DNA of 64,000 nt from NCBI GenBank assembly GCA_964036155.1, contig OZ038423.1:5285249-5349248 (forward strand). Reading direction: 5' to 3'. The notes beneath the pieces were generated by a model. That model was not told the DNA's origin. It did no database searches and saw only the letters and a program-made list of their open reading frames with translations. Every line of letters starts with the position of its first letter. Within the stretch, counting starts at the first letter, position 1. Positions 1 through 14,300 of this stretch are shown here, piece by piece. The DNA is from Diploscapter coronatus. Taxonomy: Eukaryota > Nematoda > Chromadorea > Rhabditida > Rhabditidae. Both the position numbers and the translations under genes were made by a program.

Positions 1-1553
1 CCAGAATTGCTTGAATTTGTGCGTCAATCCATTTTTCGGAGCCCTAACAACTACCCAAAAAGTGCACAAATCTCATTAGTTGTGTTTTTATACTTCAAAC
101 GGAAGTTGTAAACGCAATTAGATTTTGAAAAGTTTATAAAGTGCTTAGAAAAGTATAGAGCATGATGAAAATCTTGAAAAGTCAAAGAGAAATGTATCCA
201 AGTCTAGGTAAGGTAATTCGAGAAGGGGAAGTGAGAATGGAAGAGGGAAAAATTGAGTTCCCTTTGTATGGCAAGCAAAAAGAAATTCGAAGAAGCTTGA
301 GAATTTGTTGAAAGTTAGAATAGAAGCGAATTTTGATATTGACAGAAATTTTAGACAAGCCAATGTAGGAGAAAAAGGACACAAATAAAAATATAGACAA
401 TACTACTTAATCGCAAAACCTTTTTACTACGCATCAAATGAGTTTGTAGTTCCAGAAAAATCTCTCAATAAATTCTGACTAATCCTGAATTTAATCCGCT
501 CGAAAGAAGAGAACAAGAGTCTAACATCTGGTATCTGATTTTATTCACGATGAAATGGGATCGATAAAATTGTACAATGCACATCGCAAGGGGACAGTCG
601 TAAAGTTGGATATTTCTGACTCCACTTGATCGAGGAATTTGTATAAGCTAATCCAGAACTTATTCCAGAATCATCTTTTTGACCAAATATCAAACTTGAA
701 AGATTATCGAAAGTGAAACTTTTTCAATGAGACACTAATCATTTTCAACGATATAAAAGAAAATACTGAAAACGCGAAATTTCCTTACGAGCAATAAATT
801 ATTCTTGAAAAACGGCTACTTACGTCTATATAAAAAATGGTGATTGAATAAATCCAAATAAAGGCAAAAGGAGAGCGTAAGGAGCTTTATATTTCTTCGT
901 ACTCTTGCACTTTTCTGTATGTTTCTCGCTTTCTAGCAAGGAAATGGCATTACATCGGCCAATCGACCAGTTATCGGAGTAAAACTTGCGTGAAACTCGC
1001 ATATTTCTCATGAAAATAATGTTTGTTCTCTATCTGATATCAAGTCAAAAAGCCAATTCCAGAGATCCGAAGTTACGAGAATTTGACTAGATAAAAGCTT
1101 TCATATTGACAGGTCAGATGCTCAAAATGAAGTTAGTCAAAAATCAAAGATAAACTATCAGTGTCAAAGTTTAAAAAAATTATGACATTATCCCAAAAAG
1201 AAAAGCTCCATTACTTTTGTAGACCCCAAAATATTGCATCTAATAAAAGGGAAATTCAATTAACCAAAATGAGCAGTAGAAACATTTCAGCAGATTTTCT
1301 CCGGCTCTTGCCTTCTATTTTGTCTTTTTCTAATGACAAAATCCCAGTCATTATTGCAAATTGTTGCACTCAATTTCAGTCGACTAAGTCAGACTTGCTG
1401 TAAAATGAAAACTCAATGAGAGATTGCGCATGAAGTTTCAGAAGAATCTATGAAAGATTGAATAGAAAGAAAAATATCTGAGAGAAAAAAATGAAAATGG
1501 TAGTCCATTAGAATTTTGTGAAACAAATTGAAAATGAGTGAAAAATAACGTAC
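1..1553. other. No assigned gene; probable Caskin intron
   Basis: No exon could be phase-linked here. A perfect-looking minus-strand donor (GACGTAAGT) lies at about 819-826, but nothing coding precedes it. The first 50 bases contain a short open minus frame (SEKWIDAQIQAIL in one frame, KNGLTHKFKQF in another) after possible acceptors. One of these could be a Caskin exon cut by the window edge. Confidence 0.3.
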
Positions 1554-2390
1554 CAGTTTTTTGAGGTCCAAGCAGCAGTGCTCCAGTATTCGTTCCATAG
1601 CAATTGAACGATGTGAGATTGTTGTTGGAGCGACGATTCCCTGGCACATTTGCACCCATATTTCCATTCTGACTGTCGTTCGAACTGAAGTCCGACAAAT
1701 TCGAAGGAGGCCGATAGCCGATGGGGAGATTTTGATTCGAATCTACTCCTCAAAATAAATGTATTGATATTTTGAAAGAATAAAGAATAGTATCTTGCCA
1801 AATATTTACTTCAATATGAATGAACGAAAATTAACGAAATTCAGTAAAACTTGAAATTGCAGAAGGTTTTTTCTCATTCGAATACACGAATTCAGATGGA
1901 AAAATAAAAACGATTTTATATGGTGCAAATCCTTACTTTTCGTTGGTCCATTGAGCATAGTGACAGGCACTTGAGGCAGATTGAATTTCTTCGCTTCTCT
2001 TGGCATTCCTGGTGTGGAACTTGGCAGAGAAGCGATGCGCGATGACATCGAGGCTACTGAAAATAAGCAAATTGTTACCTTATTTAGGATCATAGAAATG
2101 TAATTTTATTTACTGAAAACATGCATATTTTTTTATTTTAATAACTATCTTCTCCCGTTTATTTTACCACTGAGCCTATGAATAGTCGCGACAGTTTGTC
2201 TGTTTTTCTTCGGCCGCATCGTGGCGGATCGGAAGAATTCCGGCATGAAATCCGCCGCTTTCTTTCGCGGCAAGGAATGATAGCTGCTGTTATTGCCATT
2301 GGACTGATTCGAAGGCTGACAGACAGCCGATTTGCGATTAGAAGAGTCGTTTCGACGGAGCATCCAGGGGGTTTCTGATATGGAAAGATG
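1554..2390 (-). CDS. Three exons of a Pro/Ser/Asn-rich linker, probably Caskin C-terminal half
   Basis: Three phase-linked minus-strand exons: 2390-2168 (or from 2374 if the nearer CAG is used), 2056-1937 and 1748-1554. The first carries SSYHSLPRKKAADFMPEFF and a basic RPKKNRQ patch. The second carries ASMSSRIASLPSSTPGMP and PQVPVTMLNGPTK. The third is Asn/Gly/Ser-rich. Donors are GTAAAA, GTAAGG and GTACGT, and all three exons end in phase 1. This composition suits the long disordered proline-rich region that follows the SH3 domain in Caskins, but no SAM domain appears before the left edge. With the nearer acceptor (2374), joining directly to the SH3 exon would create a TAA. With the farther one the phases disagree. 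So at least one exon between 2.4 and 9.8 kb is missing from the model. A separate gene is possible but less likely. Confidence 0.6.
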
Positions 2391-5300
2391 CTGATTGAGG
2401 AAAATGAAAAGAGAAAAAAAAAGATTCGAACAACAGAAGGATAGACGATGTTCAGAATATCAGAAAAAATATTCAGAATTTTCAACTAGACAAAATAAAA
2501 AACAAAATTTAGAGAAGTAAATAATAGACAAGTAATCAAAATGACGTGAAAATGGGTATAAAATGGCTGTGCTACCAGTCGACCTGATAAGCCAGTTAAG
2601 GCTTAGCAATGCGAAGATAAAAATGAGAAATTCGGATCTTGAATAAATTTAATGAGTTGAGCACCGGAAATATTTACTAAACTCTGCCGAAAATTTAACG
2701 AGTGATATCGTATCATTTTATGAGCTAAGAAGTGATAAAATATGAATGAAGAAGGTGCAGACAATCACAAACTGTTTTCTAGGTTATACTTCCTATCATA
2801 CATAAATGGAAGAATAAATGATGTGATAGTAATTTGGCGATGACCTTATTTAGGAAAGCAATTTACTAAAGTGACTTTAGACTACAAATTTAGATGTTTT
2901 TGTAAAGTTGAATGTCTTGGTGATTGAAGCTCTAATCGATAAACAAATACAGCCCCGTTAATGTGTTGAATGAAGGCAGAAGAAATGAAAACATTAGACA
3001 GTTTATCGCCTGAAAGCACTGAAGGCAAAGCAAAACTGCAAACTGCAGAGACCATAAGCGTTGCCTTCGCCTTTTGCTTATCTTTGAATGTCCTGGCAGA
3101 GCGAGGAAAAGAAATGTGAACTGTCCGGACAAAAGCTGCGGATTAGTCATTCAAACGTCGACAGATTTTAGGGATTGAAAAAAGACTAAACTTTTACCGA
3201 TAACATACCCGAAAGTTATTTTTAGCTGTTCAATTCTAAATGCCCAAAATGTAAAATACTGGTTGATAAGTTCAAAGCAACTCTTCGTGCACTGAAATTC
3301 CTATCGCTAAAATAGAATTCTTCCATGAATGCATAAAAGTAAGAATAATCATAAATATGCTAAATTCGCCTTACAAAACTCGTATAGGAGTGGAAAAAGT
3401 AAAAGATGAGAAAAGATTTGTGTCATCGTTTTCAGATCGTTTCGATTCAGACGACCTGACAGTGGGATTGTGGAATGCAGAACGAGGAAAAAGGGACTGC
3501 AATTAGCATTGCAAATGACCTCAACACAAGGGGAATGGGATGAAAATGGTGCACGAAATTGGGAAGAAGGGAATTATGAATCTGAATGGAAAATGAAGAC
3601 GAAGAAATCGCGCGCCAACCTGAATTATGAATTGTGACAGTTGGAAGAAGAGAAGAGAGAGAAAGGTGCAAAGCCGTCTGACATACGGCATTAGAAATAT
3701 GAAAACAGGAGCAGATGAGACAATGCTGGGAAAATATGCTAATGAAAATCTTAGCGCCCGAAATTATAAATTGCCGTTTCATCACGTCTGGATTTAAAAT
3801 AAATTACGATGTCGAGGTTTGAAAATTTTAGCATAAAATCACGAATGCACAAATCATACTGTACGATTCTTTGAGCAAGTAAAATGTCGCAATATTTCAA
3901 AGAAAGTAGGTCCATAAATTTCTGAAAAGTAATAAAAGCGTTCACTTTGTAGAGGATTTGGTGGGAAGATTAGTTCTCGAGAACGACTATAGAGAATCTT
4001 CGCAAAAGTGCATTGGTCATTTGTAAGTGAAAAATTGCGGGAGCAAAGTTTCAGGTAGAGATTTCAAATTGATGTGGGTCAAGAAAACAAATGCGTAGCG
4101 TAGACATCAAACAAGATCAGGGTAAAATTTTGTTCGATCTTCTAAAATAAAAATTCTCAAATACATACGAGTAAAATCGTTAAAAAATTTAGAATCAGTC
4201 AGAAAATAGGATGAATTAATCCTGGCATCTCTGGTCTCGAGTATCAATTTCATTGTACTACACAACAAAGTTCCAAATTCCTTTTTGGAATCACTTATAA
4301 ATGCAGAGGAGTTTGAGTAATTCATTCATTGGCGAATTAGATAAGTTGTTGGCTACTCGAATGGGTACTACAAATGAATGGAGACAATTATGCAAAGTGC
4401 AATTGGACACTCGCAAAAAGTAGCAAGGGTAGGGGAAAAGTTTGGAAGGTCCGAAGTTGTACAATTGATAGAGGGGGTAGAGAGGAAAGAAAGAGGCAAA
4501 TGGAAGAGGGGACAAGGTCAGGAAGACAGACAGGCATGCATACACACGCAAAGGGCTGAAAGGCAGAATGAGATATGGGCAAACTGTGCGAGAGGAGATG
4601 CAGAGATGGTAATCGAGTCGAATGCTGAATGTCGAAAGGGCAGGGTAGATAATATACAACCAGCCATGAATCAATGGGTGTAGCACGGAACGGGGAAATT
4701 GCCAGGTATGGAAGAAAAATCATCTGCATATGGTCTTGTTCAGAAAGATTTTAGGATATCCAAGATGCGCCAAAAATCTGAGCAAGTAAAGATATTTTGG
4801 AAAATTTTCATACGAGTCTAACAATGATGGCAACTCTTTAAAAGAACCAATTTCACCATTTCTACAGGGTGGTTAATAAGTATTGTTGACAAAATATTTT
4901 TCACCGTAAAAATGGAATAAGCGTTCAAATGAAAAGCTGCTTTTTATAAATAATTTATTTAAGTCTTCAGGAACAAAAATCAATTAACAATTTTCAAAAT
5001 AACTCACATTGGTTTTGATACAGCGCCTGAGTTCTCGAGGGAATGAATCGACTGAATTTCGGATGAAGTTCAGGTCGCGATCGGCCCAGGCTTTCGTCAA
5101 AACTCGTTTGAGAAATTCCAAAGTGGTGTGGGATGTCGAGCAAGTCTTTTTCTGCAAATCATTCCATATGCTATAATCTAGGGGTTCAAATCGAAGGAAT
5201 GGGAAGCCATTGAGAGGAGTCGATGAAATCGGGCATATTTGCGTGGGACCATTGTTGCACGGATTTGGCTTTGTGGGAGGAGATGGAATCTTATTGATAG

Positions 5301-8300
5301 ATCCAGGGATGTTATCTGAAGTGAGTTTGGGTCCAAGGAAGGAGAATATCCTCGAAGATCGCATCTTGGTAGACTTCTTTGTTGATTTTCAGCCCTTCCT
5401 TAATGAAGGTCAATGACAATTTTTCTTTCGAAGTCGTGACTGTTCAAACCATCACAGATTTAGGATGAGTTTTCCTTCCGATGTTTCGACCACTTGAACT
5501 GGCAGCAGAGACATCTGGAGCAATAATACAATCGTTTTGACGGTTGATGACAGCTTCCACAGTGAAGCACAGCGAAGAATTTCTTATCGTTGAACAAAAT
5601 AGTCGAATGCGTGCCAGCAGGAAATCGTTGCAGTAACTGCTTGCATCTTTGAACCCGTACGGTCATACCATTGGGAGTCAGGTCGTGAAAGTTTTAGAGC
5701 TTGTAGGGCTTGAGCTTGAGGTTCTATGTGACGATTGAACGGGTAGCTGTGTGACTGGTGTTCAGCTTTTGAGCCACTTTTTGGATTGACCTTTTAGGAT
5801 TTTGCTTAATTCGCATCCTGATAAGTTTCTTGGCTCTGGTGACGTTGCAAGTTTTGGGACGGTCGGAACGAGGTCTGTCAGAAATAGAGCCAATCTCCTT
5901 GAATCGTTTGATGTGGCATGAGACCACTTGTCGCAACATTTTGAGCAGCCGAGCGGTTGTCGAATTACTGTTTTTGCTTGTGAAATTCGATGATTTTAAA
6001 GCGCTTTGTACTCGGGGCTGCCATTCGGAAATTAACAACTGAAATTTTTTAAAACTCAGATAAACAACTAAAATAAAGCACGGCGATTTCATAAAAATAA
6101 AAAATAAATTATAAAAAACGACGTCATTTATGCAAACGGCGTTGTAAAGTTGTCAACAATACTTATTAACCACCCTGTAGAACTAATAGTGTGTTCAAAA
6201 ATAAAATAACCTCATACTTTTGGCGAACCCTGCAAACTAGACAGTCTTCTTTCATACATGATGATCGGACTTTTGACATTGATTCAGATAAACATAGGAT
6301 GATATAAATTGATAACGATAAAATAACCTAGAGCTTCCGAACCACAGCAGATTAGTCGGATGGGAGGCAAATCAAAGAGCGAGAAATTAGAATATGGAGA
6401 GAAGGAAGTATATGAGTTCATAGAGAAAGAAGGATAGTGACCTCTAAAAATAAGATAGAGACAAAATATGAGGGAAAGATTGGATCTGCTCTGGCCGGCT
6501 GGCTATTATAAGGCAGAAACAGACTCAAGGCAACTAGTAATTTGCCAACTTTCGTCTTTCTCTTGTCTGTCAATCTCTTGATTCATCGTGCTATTTTGTT
6601 GTTATGGATATTCGTGTCGATTTGGAAGAAACAGAAATAGACAGACATCGGAAGTTATTGCAAGAGAAGGAAAAAGAAAATTGAGCAGAAAGAATAAAGA
6701 TACAATCATTAGAATTAAAGATAATTTGCGAGGAAAAGTGGTGATCAAAAATGTCGATTTTATCTGATGCTATTGATTGAAGAATCAAAATAAATTCAAT
6801 ACGGATCAGATAAGTGATTTCCCAAAACATAAATGTTTTGAAAACAAATACACCGGTGCTTTCTTGCCACAGAAATTTATGATAAACTAGCGATATTTTG
6901 AAAGTAATTTTCAGACAATGGTAAGTGGCTATTCTTGGCAATTTCTGGGTGATTTTTCAAAATAACAGAACTCATTAGTCTGATTTATGCGAGTTTTCGA
7001 AATGAATTCGTCCTTTACGAGGTTGGAATTGGATGAACAAGTGCTGTATGGAGATTTTGCACTGAAATGGAGGAAAAATGGCTGGGAAAGAAAAAGAAGA
7101 GAAAGGAAGGGAATGGGAAGCAAAGGAAATGTCATAATGACAAATGAAGGGGAGGGGGAGGTCTGTAGAAATGGAAACTGATGAAAAACGAGATTATTTT
7201 TACTACAACTCAATAATAAACGTTTTCTTATCGAAAACGAGTATTGGAATGGTTCAATCACTGATTGATATGGACGAAGTTATCATGGTGCATCAGTTCA
7301 GAAAATTGAACAAGAAAATTTTTAATCATTTTAGACAAGAAAATTAGCATATCCTCGGATTCTAACAAGTTGTAATTAAAAAATCAATTCAACATATTTC
7401 AACAAAGATAAAACAAAATACGCTGAAATTGAAATCTGAATGGGCAGTTTCTCAAAGGACCTATAACTGCGCGTTGCAGATGGTGTGGATGCGCTAAGCG
7501 AGTTAGTGAGGATGTAAACTGGACAAAGGAAGGATAAAGCAAAAGAGATCAGAAGAAAGGGCAGAGAGAAAAAGATCTCTTTTGCATAATCTCATGTGAT
7601 CTGCCTGTAGCAAATCCACTGACAATGCGATTTGGCAGAAATGAAGAGAAATAGATCGGAAAATGGAGAAACGGAAAAGAAGCCAGAGAATGGCAGATGC
7701 GCAGAGATATAAAAAGAGAAAAAGAAAGAAAGCTGACTGTTGAATGACTGAATGAAAGGGATGAGGACTGAAGAAATGAGTACATAATCTTGAATGACAA
7801 TGTTACAGGGATTCTGGTCTGATAGACAGGAAAGAACAAATCCTGAGGAAAAAACTATTGTACTCCAGCCGTTCCTTCATCGAGAGCAGAAAAGATATTA
7901 TAGTTTTCGTTAGAAGAAGATAATTCATTAAATAAAATTTGCAATTTTTGGTTGTCCAACGAGTTCTTATAATCTAGCAATTAGAATTAACTGTACTTGT
8001 GTCTTGGAGAAATTGTAAAAGAATGCATAATTTTGAAAATTCAATCAGTGTTGTATAATCAAATATAATCAATTGTTTGATACAAACAAGTACTAAAGCT
8101 TGACTCTTCTTGTCACCTCATTGTTACGTAATATTCATACTCAAATTTGGATAAAGAAGGGGTAAAACAAACGAATTGCACAATAGTATTTCACACGTCA
8201 AAAGGAGAAATTCGAGAGAAGAAAGAAGAATTAGAAATAAACAGACTGGATGAAACGAAGCTGTTCTTGGCGAATAAATCTTGGATTGGAACATTGAAAT

Positions 8301-11300
8301 GGTGCAATTTGAACATCGCTGAACATGGTGGTTATGCAGAAAACGAGAGGGGAAGGGGAAAAACGATACGAGAAAATGGAGAAATGCAAAATGAGAGAAG
8401 AGCTGCCCATTTTGGAAGAAGCAGGCGAATTCTGCGATGCGAATGAAAATATGGAATCTCATTATGAGAAGAAAGCCGAATTCGGTCTTTTTCATCCACA
8501 ATCCTCAGGACTAATTCACGCAAAAACCACTAATTTTTTATGGGGCAAATTCGACCGCACAGGAATTTTTTGAGGGAGGAGAATTGAAATTCAACATGAA
8601 AATTTGGAATTACAAAGAATCGTTACGAGGGGATTTGGAATGAGAAATTGGGTAGAGAAAGGAAAGGAAGACTGCAGCTGTCGCGAACATAATAAAGGGA
8701 TCATAAATGATGCACTGCATGAAATAAGGAATGAGGCAAGGAACCATCAAATCGCAGCTGAATGAAATCGTATCAGAAATTCAGATTCGCAAATGAAGAG
8801 GATTATTCACGTGAATTAGAATATTTTTGAAGAAAAGTGGAAAATATGGAAAATAACTATGTAGTTTGTTCATAAAAGTCTAAATTTAAAAATCCCATAA
8901 TTTTCTTAAGGTCTAAAAATTTTTCTGAAAAAATCATGTATAAAGTCATTTGAGGTCGGACTAAAATTTGCATGATTCTGACAAAACGTAGAATAAATTC
9001 GAACAGCTGTGAATTCACAATTTTTAAAGGAAGGAAAACCCATTGCGCAGTAAAAAGGAATGTAAGAAAGTAAATGAAATGAAAGGCAGAAATGTAAAGT
9101 TTGCTGTGATTTGGTGACATTCGAGAATGCAAAAAGTAAAGAGCGGCAGAATCACGAGAAGGAGGAATGTTTTTGGTATTTGGGTAGAAAGACGGTCAAC
9201 GTTAGCCAGAGTGAAGAGAAATGGAAGAGTGAATGGTACAAAATGGTACCTGTTCATTGAGGAGTCTATCGATTTTGTACAGGGATTGTGTGATATTCAT
9301 GATCTTTGCAAGAAATTGTGATCTAGATCAAGCTCGCTGAAGAAAAACGATATTTTGATTCATAATATGTATTAAAAAATTCAAATAGACCTAATTGTCT
9401 TACCACTGATAAATTTTAGTATACAAAATAATTTAGTTTTAATCTAGCTTAAAATAATTTCCAAAATTGTTGATTCTTTCCAGACTGCGCGTTAAATGAA
9501 TATTATTACAAATCCGCGTGTCGCGAGTGACACTCGATTTGTAAACATTTGGATGAATTGCCCTGGGGGAAAGGCTCATAGTCGCAGGAGGGAAGAGGAA
9601 AGGGCAAAACAAATTCGACTCCCATCGAGCAGAGAAGAATGAATATCAACCATATGGTCGAATGGCCGGTGTCAATGTGAACCGAAAGAAGGAAGAGAAG
9701 GGAAGTAATGAAATCGAGCATTTGTTTACAATACACATCAAACTGTTCCAACTACTCGTAGCGCAGTGGTAAAACGACGGGATTTCGTAGGATAATTTCT
9801 GCAAAATATAGAGAAAAAAAATGAAGACTCACACGTGGGTTTATCGACGATGTCAAGAGCTTCTGCCGGAAAATAACCAGATCGAGAATTGCCTCGCTTG
9901 CCGAATGCAATGCCTTTGAAACGACCCTCGATGCCTCGCTCGATTATCTAAAATCGAAAGTTTCAACTTCTTTGATGAACTTCTGGGAAAGTCTGAATGA
10001 GTTTCGTATTTGCTAACAATATTCACCTAAAAATATCTAAACTCTCCAAATAACTGATCTTCGGACTGGCTAATTTCCTAAGAAACGTCTTGAATGAAAA
10101 TGCTTGATAAATCATCGATAAATTTCACACAAAAAATCTTTGCGATCGAGTTAGTAAATTATCGCTTGCATGAATGAATTTAGCAGAAGCATTAGAAACT
10201 AGCTTATCTAATTATCGTAAAACCGTAAAAAGTGTTCGATTTTGGAAGCGTTCTAAAGCGAAATCGTGATCTTCTTTGCAGAGAAATGATCGATAATCTT
10301 CGATAAAAAATTCTGATCACGAATTTTGTGTTGGCTCTTTATATCAAACTTTTTCAGTTTTCAAACATCGAATCAAGATTATTTTTAGATTCATTCGAAA
10401 AAGTAGTGGATTAACGAGATAGTGAACAGAAATGTACAAGTTTTGAACGTCATTACTAAAGTTTTCAAATCAAAACTATTATTACTGATAGCTACTCAAA
10501 AGTGTCAAAATATTCAGGGAAAATATCATGGTATCGCTACCTTACTATTTTTCTGAATATCAAATTCTCACCCAAATGTACTCTCCCTCGGCAAACGAGA
10601 TGTCGTTCGGATTGTCAGATTCGTAGTCGCGTTTCGCTTCGCCGTACACGAAATTGCGGTTGCCTGAAAATTACAAAAATTATAACTTTTAGCAGAAAAA
10701 CGTGTGAATAGCCAATTGACCAGTGAAAATGGAAGTCCGAAAATGGGATGGAAGAATAAAGAAGCGGAAAAAGAGTGAAGGGAAAGACAAAGAATGGAGA
10801 TTAGAAGTGGAGTAAACTGACTTAGACTGACTTGGTGAAGACGAAATGATGCAGAATTGGTGAATTGCAGAGATGCAAGGATGAAGCAGCAACTCACAGT
10901 TAATCCCCATGACACAGTCAGATTAGTCCCTCTTTCTCTGTCTGCTTCTCTCCGCTCTCTCATCCTCGCTCTCTATCTAACACTATGTCAACCTTTGAGC
11001 TTATCAAAAATCAACAAAATGATGATTGGAAATATTTACGAAAAGATCGAACAATCAAATTGATGCGTTTTCTTGTTGATTGAAATTCAAAAATTTCCAA
11101 ATTAACGAAAAATCGTAGAACAGTTATCCTTCAATGGAAAAATAAAGATTCGAAGATTATGTGATAAATTTAGCGTGATCAATAAAAGTGTCAAGAATAT
11201 TGTTGATCCTATGCCCACATATGATTTGCAAATCAGCTTCTCATTTGACTGCCAAACAGCGCTAATTAATGGTGGATGTGAGCTGTAAATCGAATAGAAG

Positions 11301-14300
11301 TAATTGGTCTCTGGGGCAGAAAGGCAGGAAAGCAGAAGGCAAACAAGCAGAGGAATAATGTTGTTGATTGTTGCATGGAAATTAGGGAAACAAAAAGAAA
11401 TCGGAAATTATCAAATGATAAGATAAAAATTGAGGAAGAATTCGTTGTAAATTTAAAATTTTTGCAGATCAGCGGTCAGCATTGAAGAATGGTTGAAGAA
11501 AATTCCGAAGAGCATTGACTTTGTAAAGATCTAATCTTATCTCATTCATCATCGGAACTGCTAAAATTTCCGTTCAAACTAAACGACTTACAGATAATCG
11601 ATAAACCTTTCAGGAAAATGAATTTACTGAAATCAGTACTCAAGTAACATGAGCTAAGATAGTCGAACCATAATCAAGTTGATTTCATGAAATGGAGATA
11701 ATGAAAAGCGGTAGACTGGCAACATTTATGGAAACTGAAATCGACAGATGCAGCAGGAAAGGGAAAGGCAGAAGGAAAGCAGAAACGAAGGGAAAGCCGG
11801 GTTGAAAGTGATTGATCGATGAATAACGCAATAGCGCAATCGGCATACAGTCAATGCACGGAAAGAACAGAAAGTGACATTTTCAAGCACGAACAAATCG
11901 ATTTCTTGCATTTCCTAAAGAAAAAAACATTTGCAGAAAACAATAATGCACTCCTTCAATATTTTCCCATCTTGATCCAATAGATGTTCTAAATTCTTTC
12001 GAAATTTCACAGAAATGCATCACGTGAAAATGAGGAAAGTAGAATAACAAGGATTTTAATAATGCGAGTATTCTTTCCTGCAAACGTGTTATTCGGCAAG
12101 TGTATATTTTTCGGATTGCAAGATATGAGATATGCACAGATGCAGATGCAGACGCAGAAATAGAATAGGTAAGAGGCAAGGGTTTTGGGCAGGTAAAGGG
12201 GATGGAAGGCGAGAATAAGGAAACACATTAGAATAGAAAATGTGTGAGCGCACAGCCACAGGGCCAAATATGCCAGTCTTTCTATTTCACTGCCCAAAGA
12301 TAGTCGCATTCTCAAATACTCAAATATCTCTCCAGGTGCACAAAATGAGTCATTCTAATTCACAATAAAATGCAAAATTGAATATTTTCGATCGATTATT
12401 AACGTCATGGGGAAATAACTGTTTGGCAAAATAGATTGGATCTTGAGAATATGATCCGAGAAGGAAACTAGAATATTAATCATTCCGGATTTGTAAAGTA
12501 GAGAATTTTTGACAGTCTTGACCATAATAGAAAATGAAGAAGTGAAAAGTAAGAAAGTAACTTTCGAGCAAATTATTATCCGAGCAAAGTCAGAATATTA
12601 CAGCAAAAATCGGGACGACCATCTCGATCGAGCAAAATATTGTTGTAAAAGGCAATAAAACCTATAGGCAAATTGGATAATTAATGGATAAAAAAGGGAG
12701 GGGGGAGAGGTGCTAATAAAACGTCTCTGTTGTTCTGAGGTGCAAAAAGCAGAAAGTGTAACTGTGAATGACGGGCTAGAGGGGGAGTGGAGCAGTTGCC
12801 ATTTTTGAGTGAAGAAGAAAGAGAAGAGGGAGAAAGTGACAATCTGACCTGTGCATGGAATGGAACAGAGCAGGGCATAAATGAATGGAAAGAAGGGGGC
12901 AGATTGAGACTGAATAGAATGAATGAATAAACGCGCAGCTTTCTGCTCACTGGCAGCAGACAAGTGCAGGGGAGAACGATTTGACAATATTGACCGGAAA
13001 TGCGTAAATGATTATGATATCACACTAAAACCAGAAACTCAATGTCGAGAAATTGAAAATCCTAAATGAAAATCATCCAAGTCAAGTCTCATGAGATTTC
13101 AAGAAGAAGACTACATCATGTGAAAGATCAAAGTGAAATCAAAGCTTCTAGCGTAGAAAAATTCTCAACTTCAAGAATAAAACCATGAAGAGATGAAATT
13201 TTTATGAGTCCTCAAAAATCTAAACGTCCCTCCAAAAATCCAATGATTTTGTTAGAAAACATTGATAAGGTTCATTAGGCAAAACTTGTGCGCGTTTTGT
13301 CGTAAATCGAGTGGAAGAATGCAGAAAGAAGAAATGAAGGAAAATAGAAAAAGGAACGATTCTCCTGAATGTCAAGGAAATGAGGAAAGAAGAAGAGAAG
13401 CACAATAACCATTATAGGAAATGGAAGGAAAGGTGAGTTCTTCCTCTAATGATGTCTTCGGTATGCATTGACTGCATTAACTGGGCGGGAAGATCAAAAG
13501 ATAGTCCAACAGAGCAACTGGACAGTCAAACTATTGCGGCAAGAACTTTCTCCCGAAGAAAAAATCGATAATTAAAGAAATCATCAAAATAAGATCATAG
13601 TTCAAAATATCAATGCGAAATAAGAATATTTGGAGGAGTTGAAATAATTTTCGTGAAAAATATGGCTAATTATTGTATTTCTCAGGAAGAATTTCGAAAT
13701 AATGCGTGAAAATCGTAATAAAATTGTTCAGAAATACGCGAAGTGTTTGACGATGGAATAATTGATATCCGTATTGCTGCAGTGAATCTGACAGTAAATA
13801 GATCTGGAAAGTAGGAGAAAGTTAGGTTGATTATGATACGAGGAAAGAATGAATGGGAAGTCGTCATGCCTAGGGGTAAATTCTCTCTGCACTATTTTGA
13901 TCTCATACTCTCTCAACACTCTCCTCTGTACCGGATCAAATCCAGTCATATCTTCTTTTTCTCTATTTCTCCTTTATCTCCTTCAATGTGGAAAGGTGCG
14001 CGGCAGACTGTGAGCATTGGAAATAACATGGCATTCCAAGAGAATCGAAGAAATAGAAAAAGTTGAAAGATCACAGATATCGAGAGGAAATGAGAAAGTC
14101 GCTCATGGCACGATTTCAAGTGGATTCATCCGTAATCAGGGGCAGGAAGGGAGGATAAAAGCGTGAAATAAATGCATCTGATCTGACATGGCATGAAGAA
14201 AGAAAGAGTGCTCCATTTTCAAATAAATGCGCCCGATGGAGAAAATAGGTGGAAGCGAAAGAAAATGTGTGAAATGCCTTGAAAGCAGTAGACCGAAACG

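Noticed and set aside
7549..7839. Long minus-strand open frames rich in Ser, Phe and Leu in the 1-23 kb region, such as this one
   Set aside because: They follow the pyrimidine bias of introns, have no conserved motif, and overlap each other in several frames.
9751..9795. Candidate tRNA gene
   Set aside because: Good A-box but no B-box and no cloverleaf.
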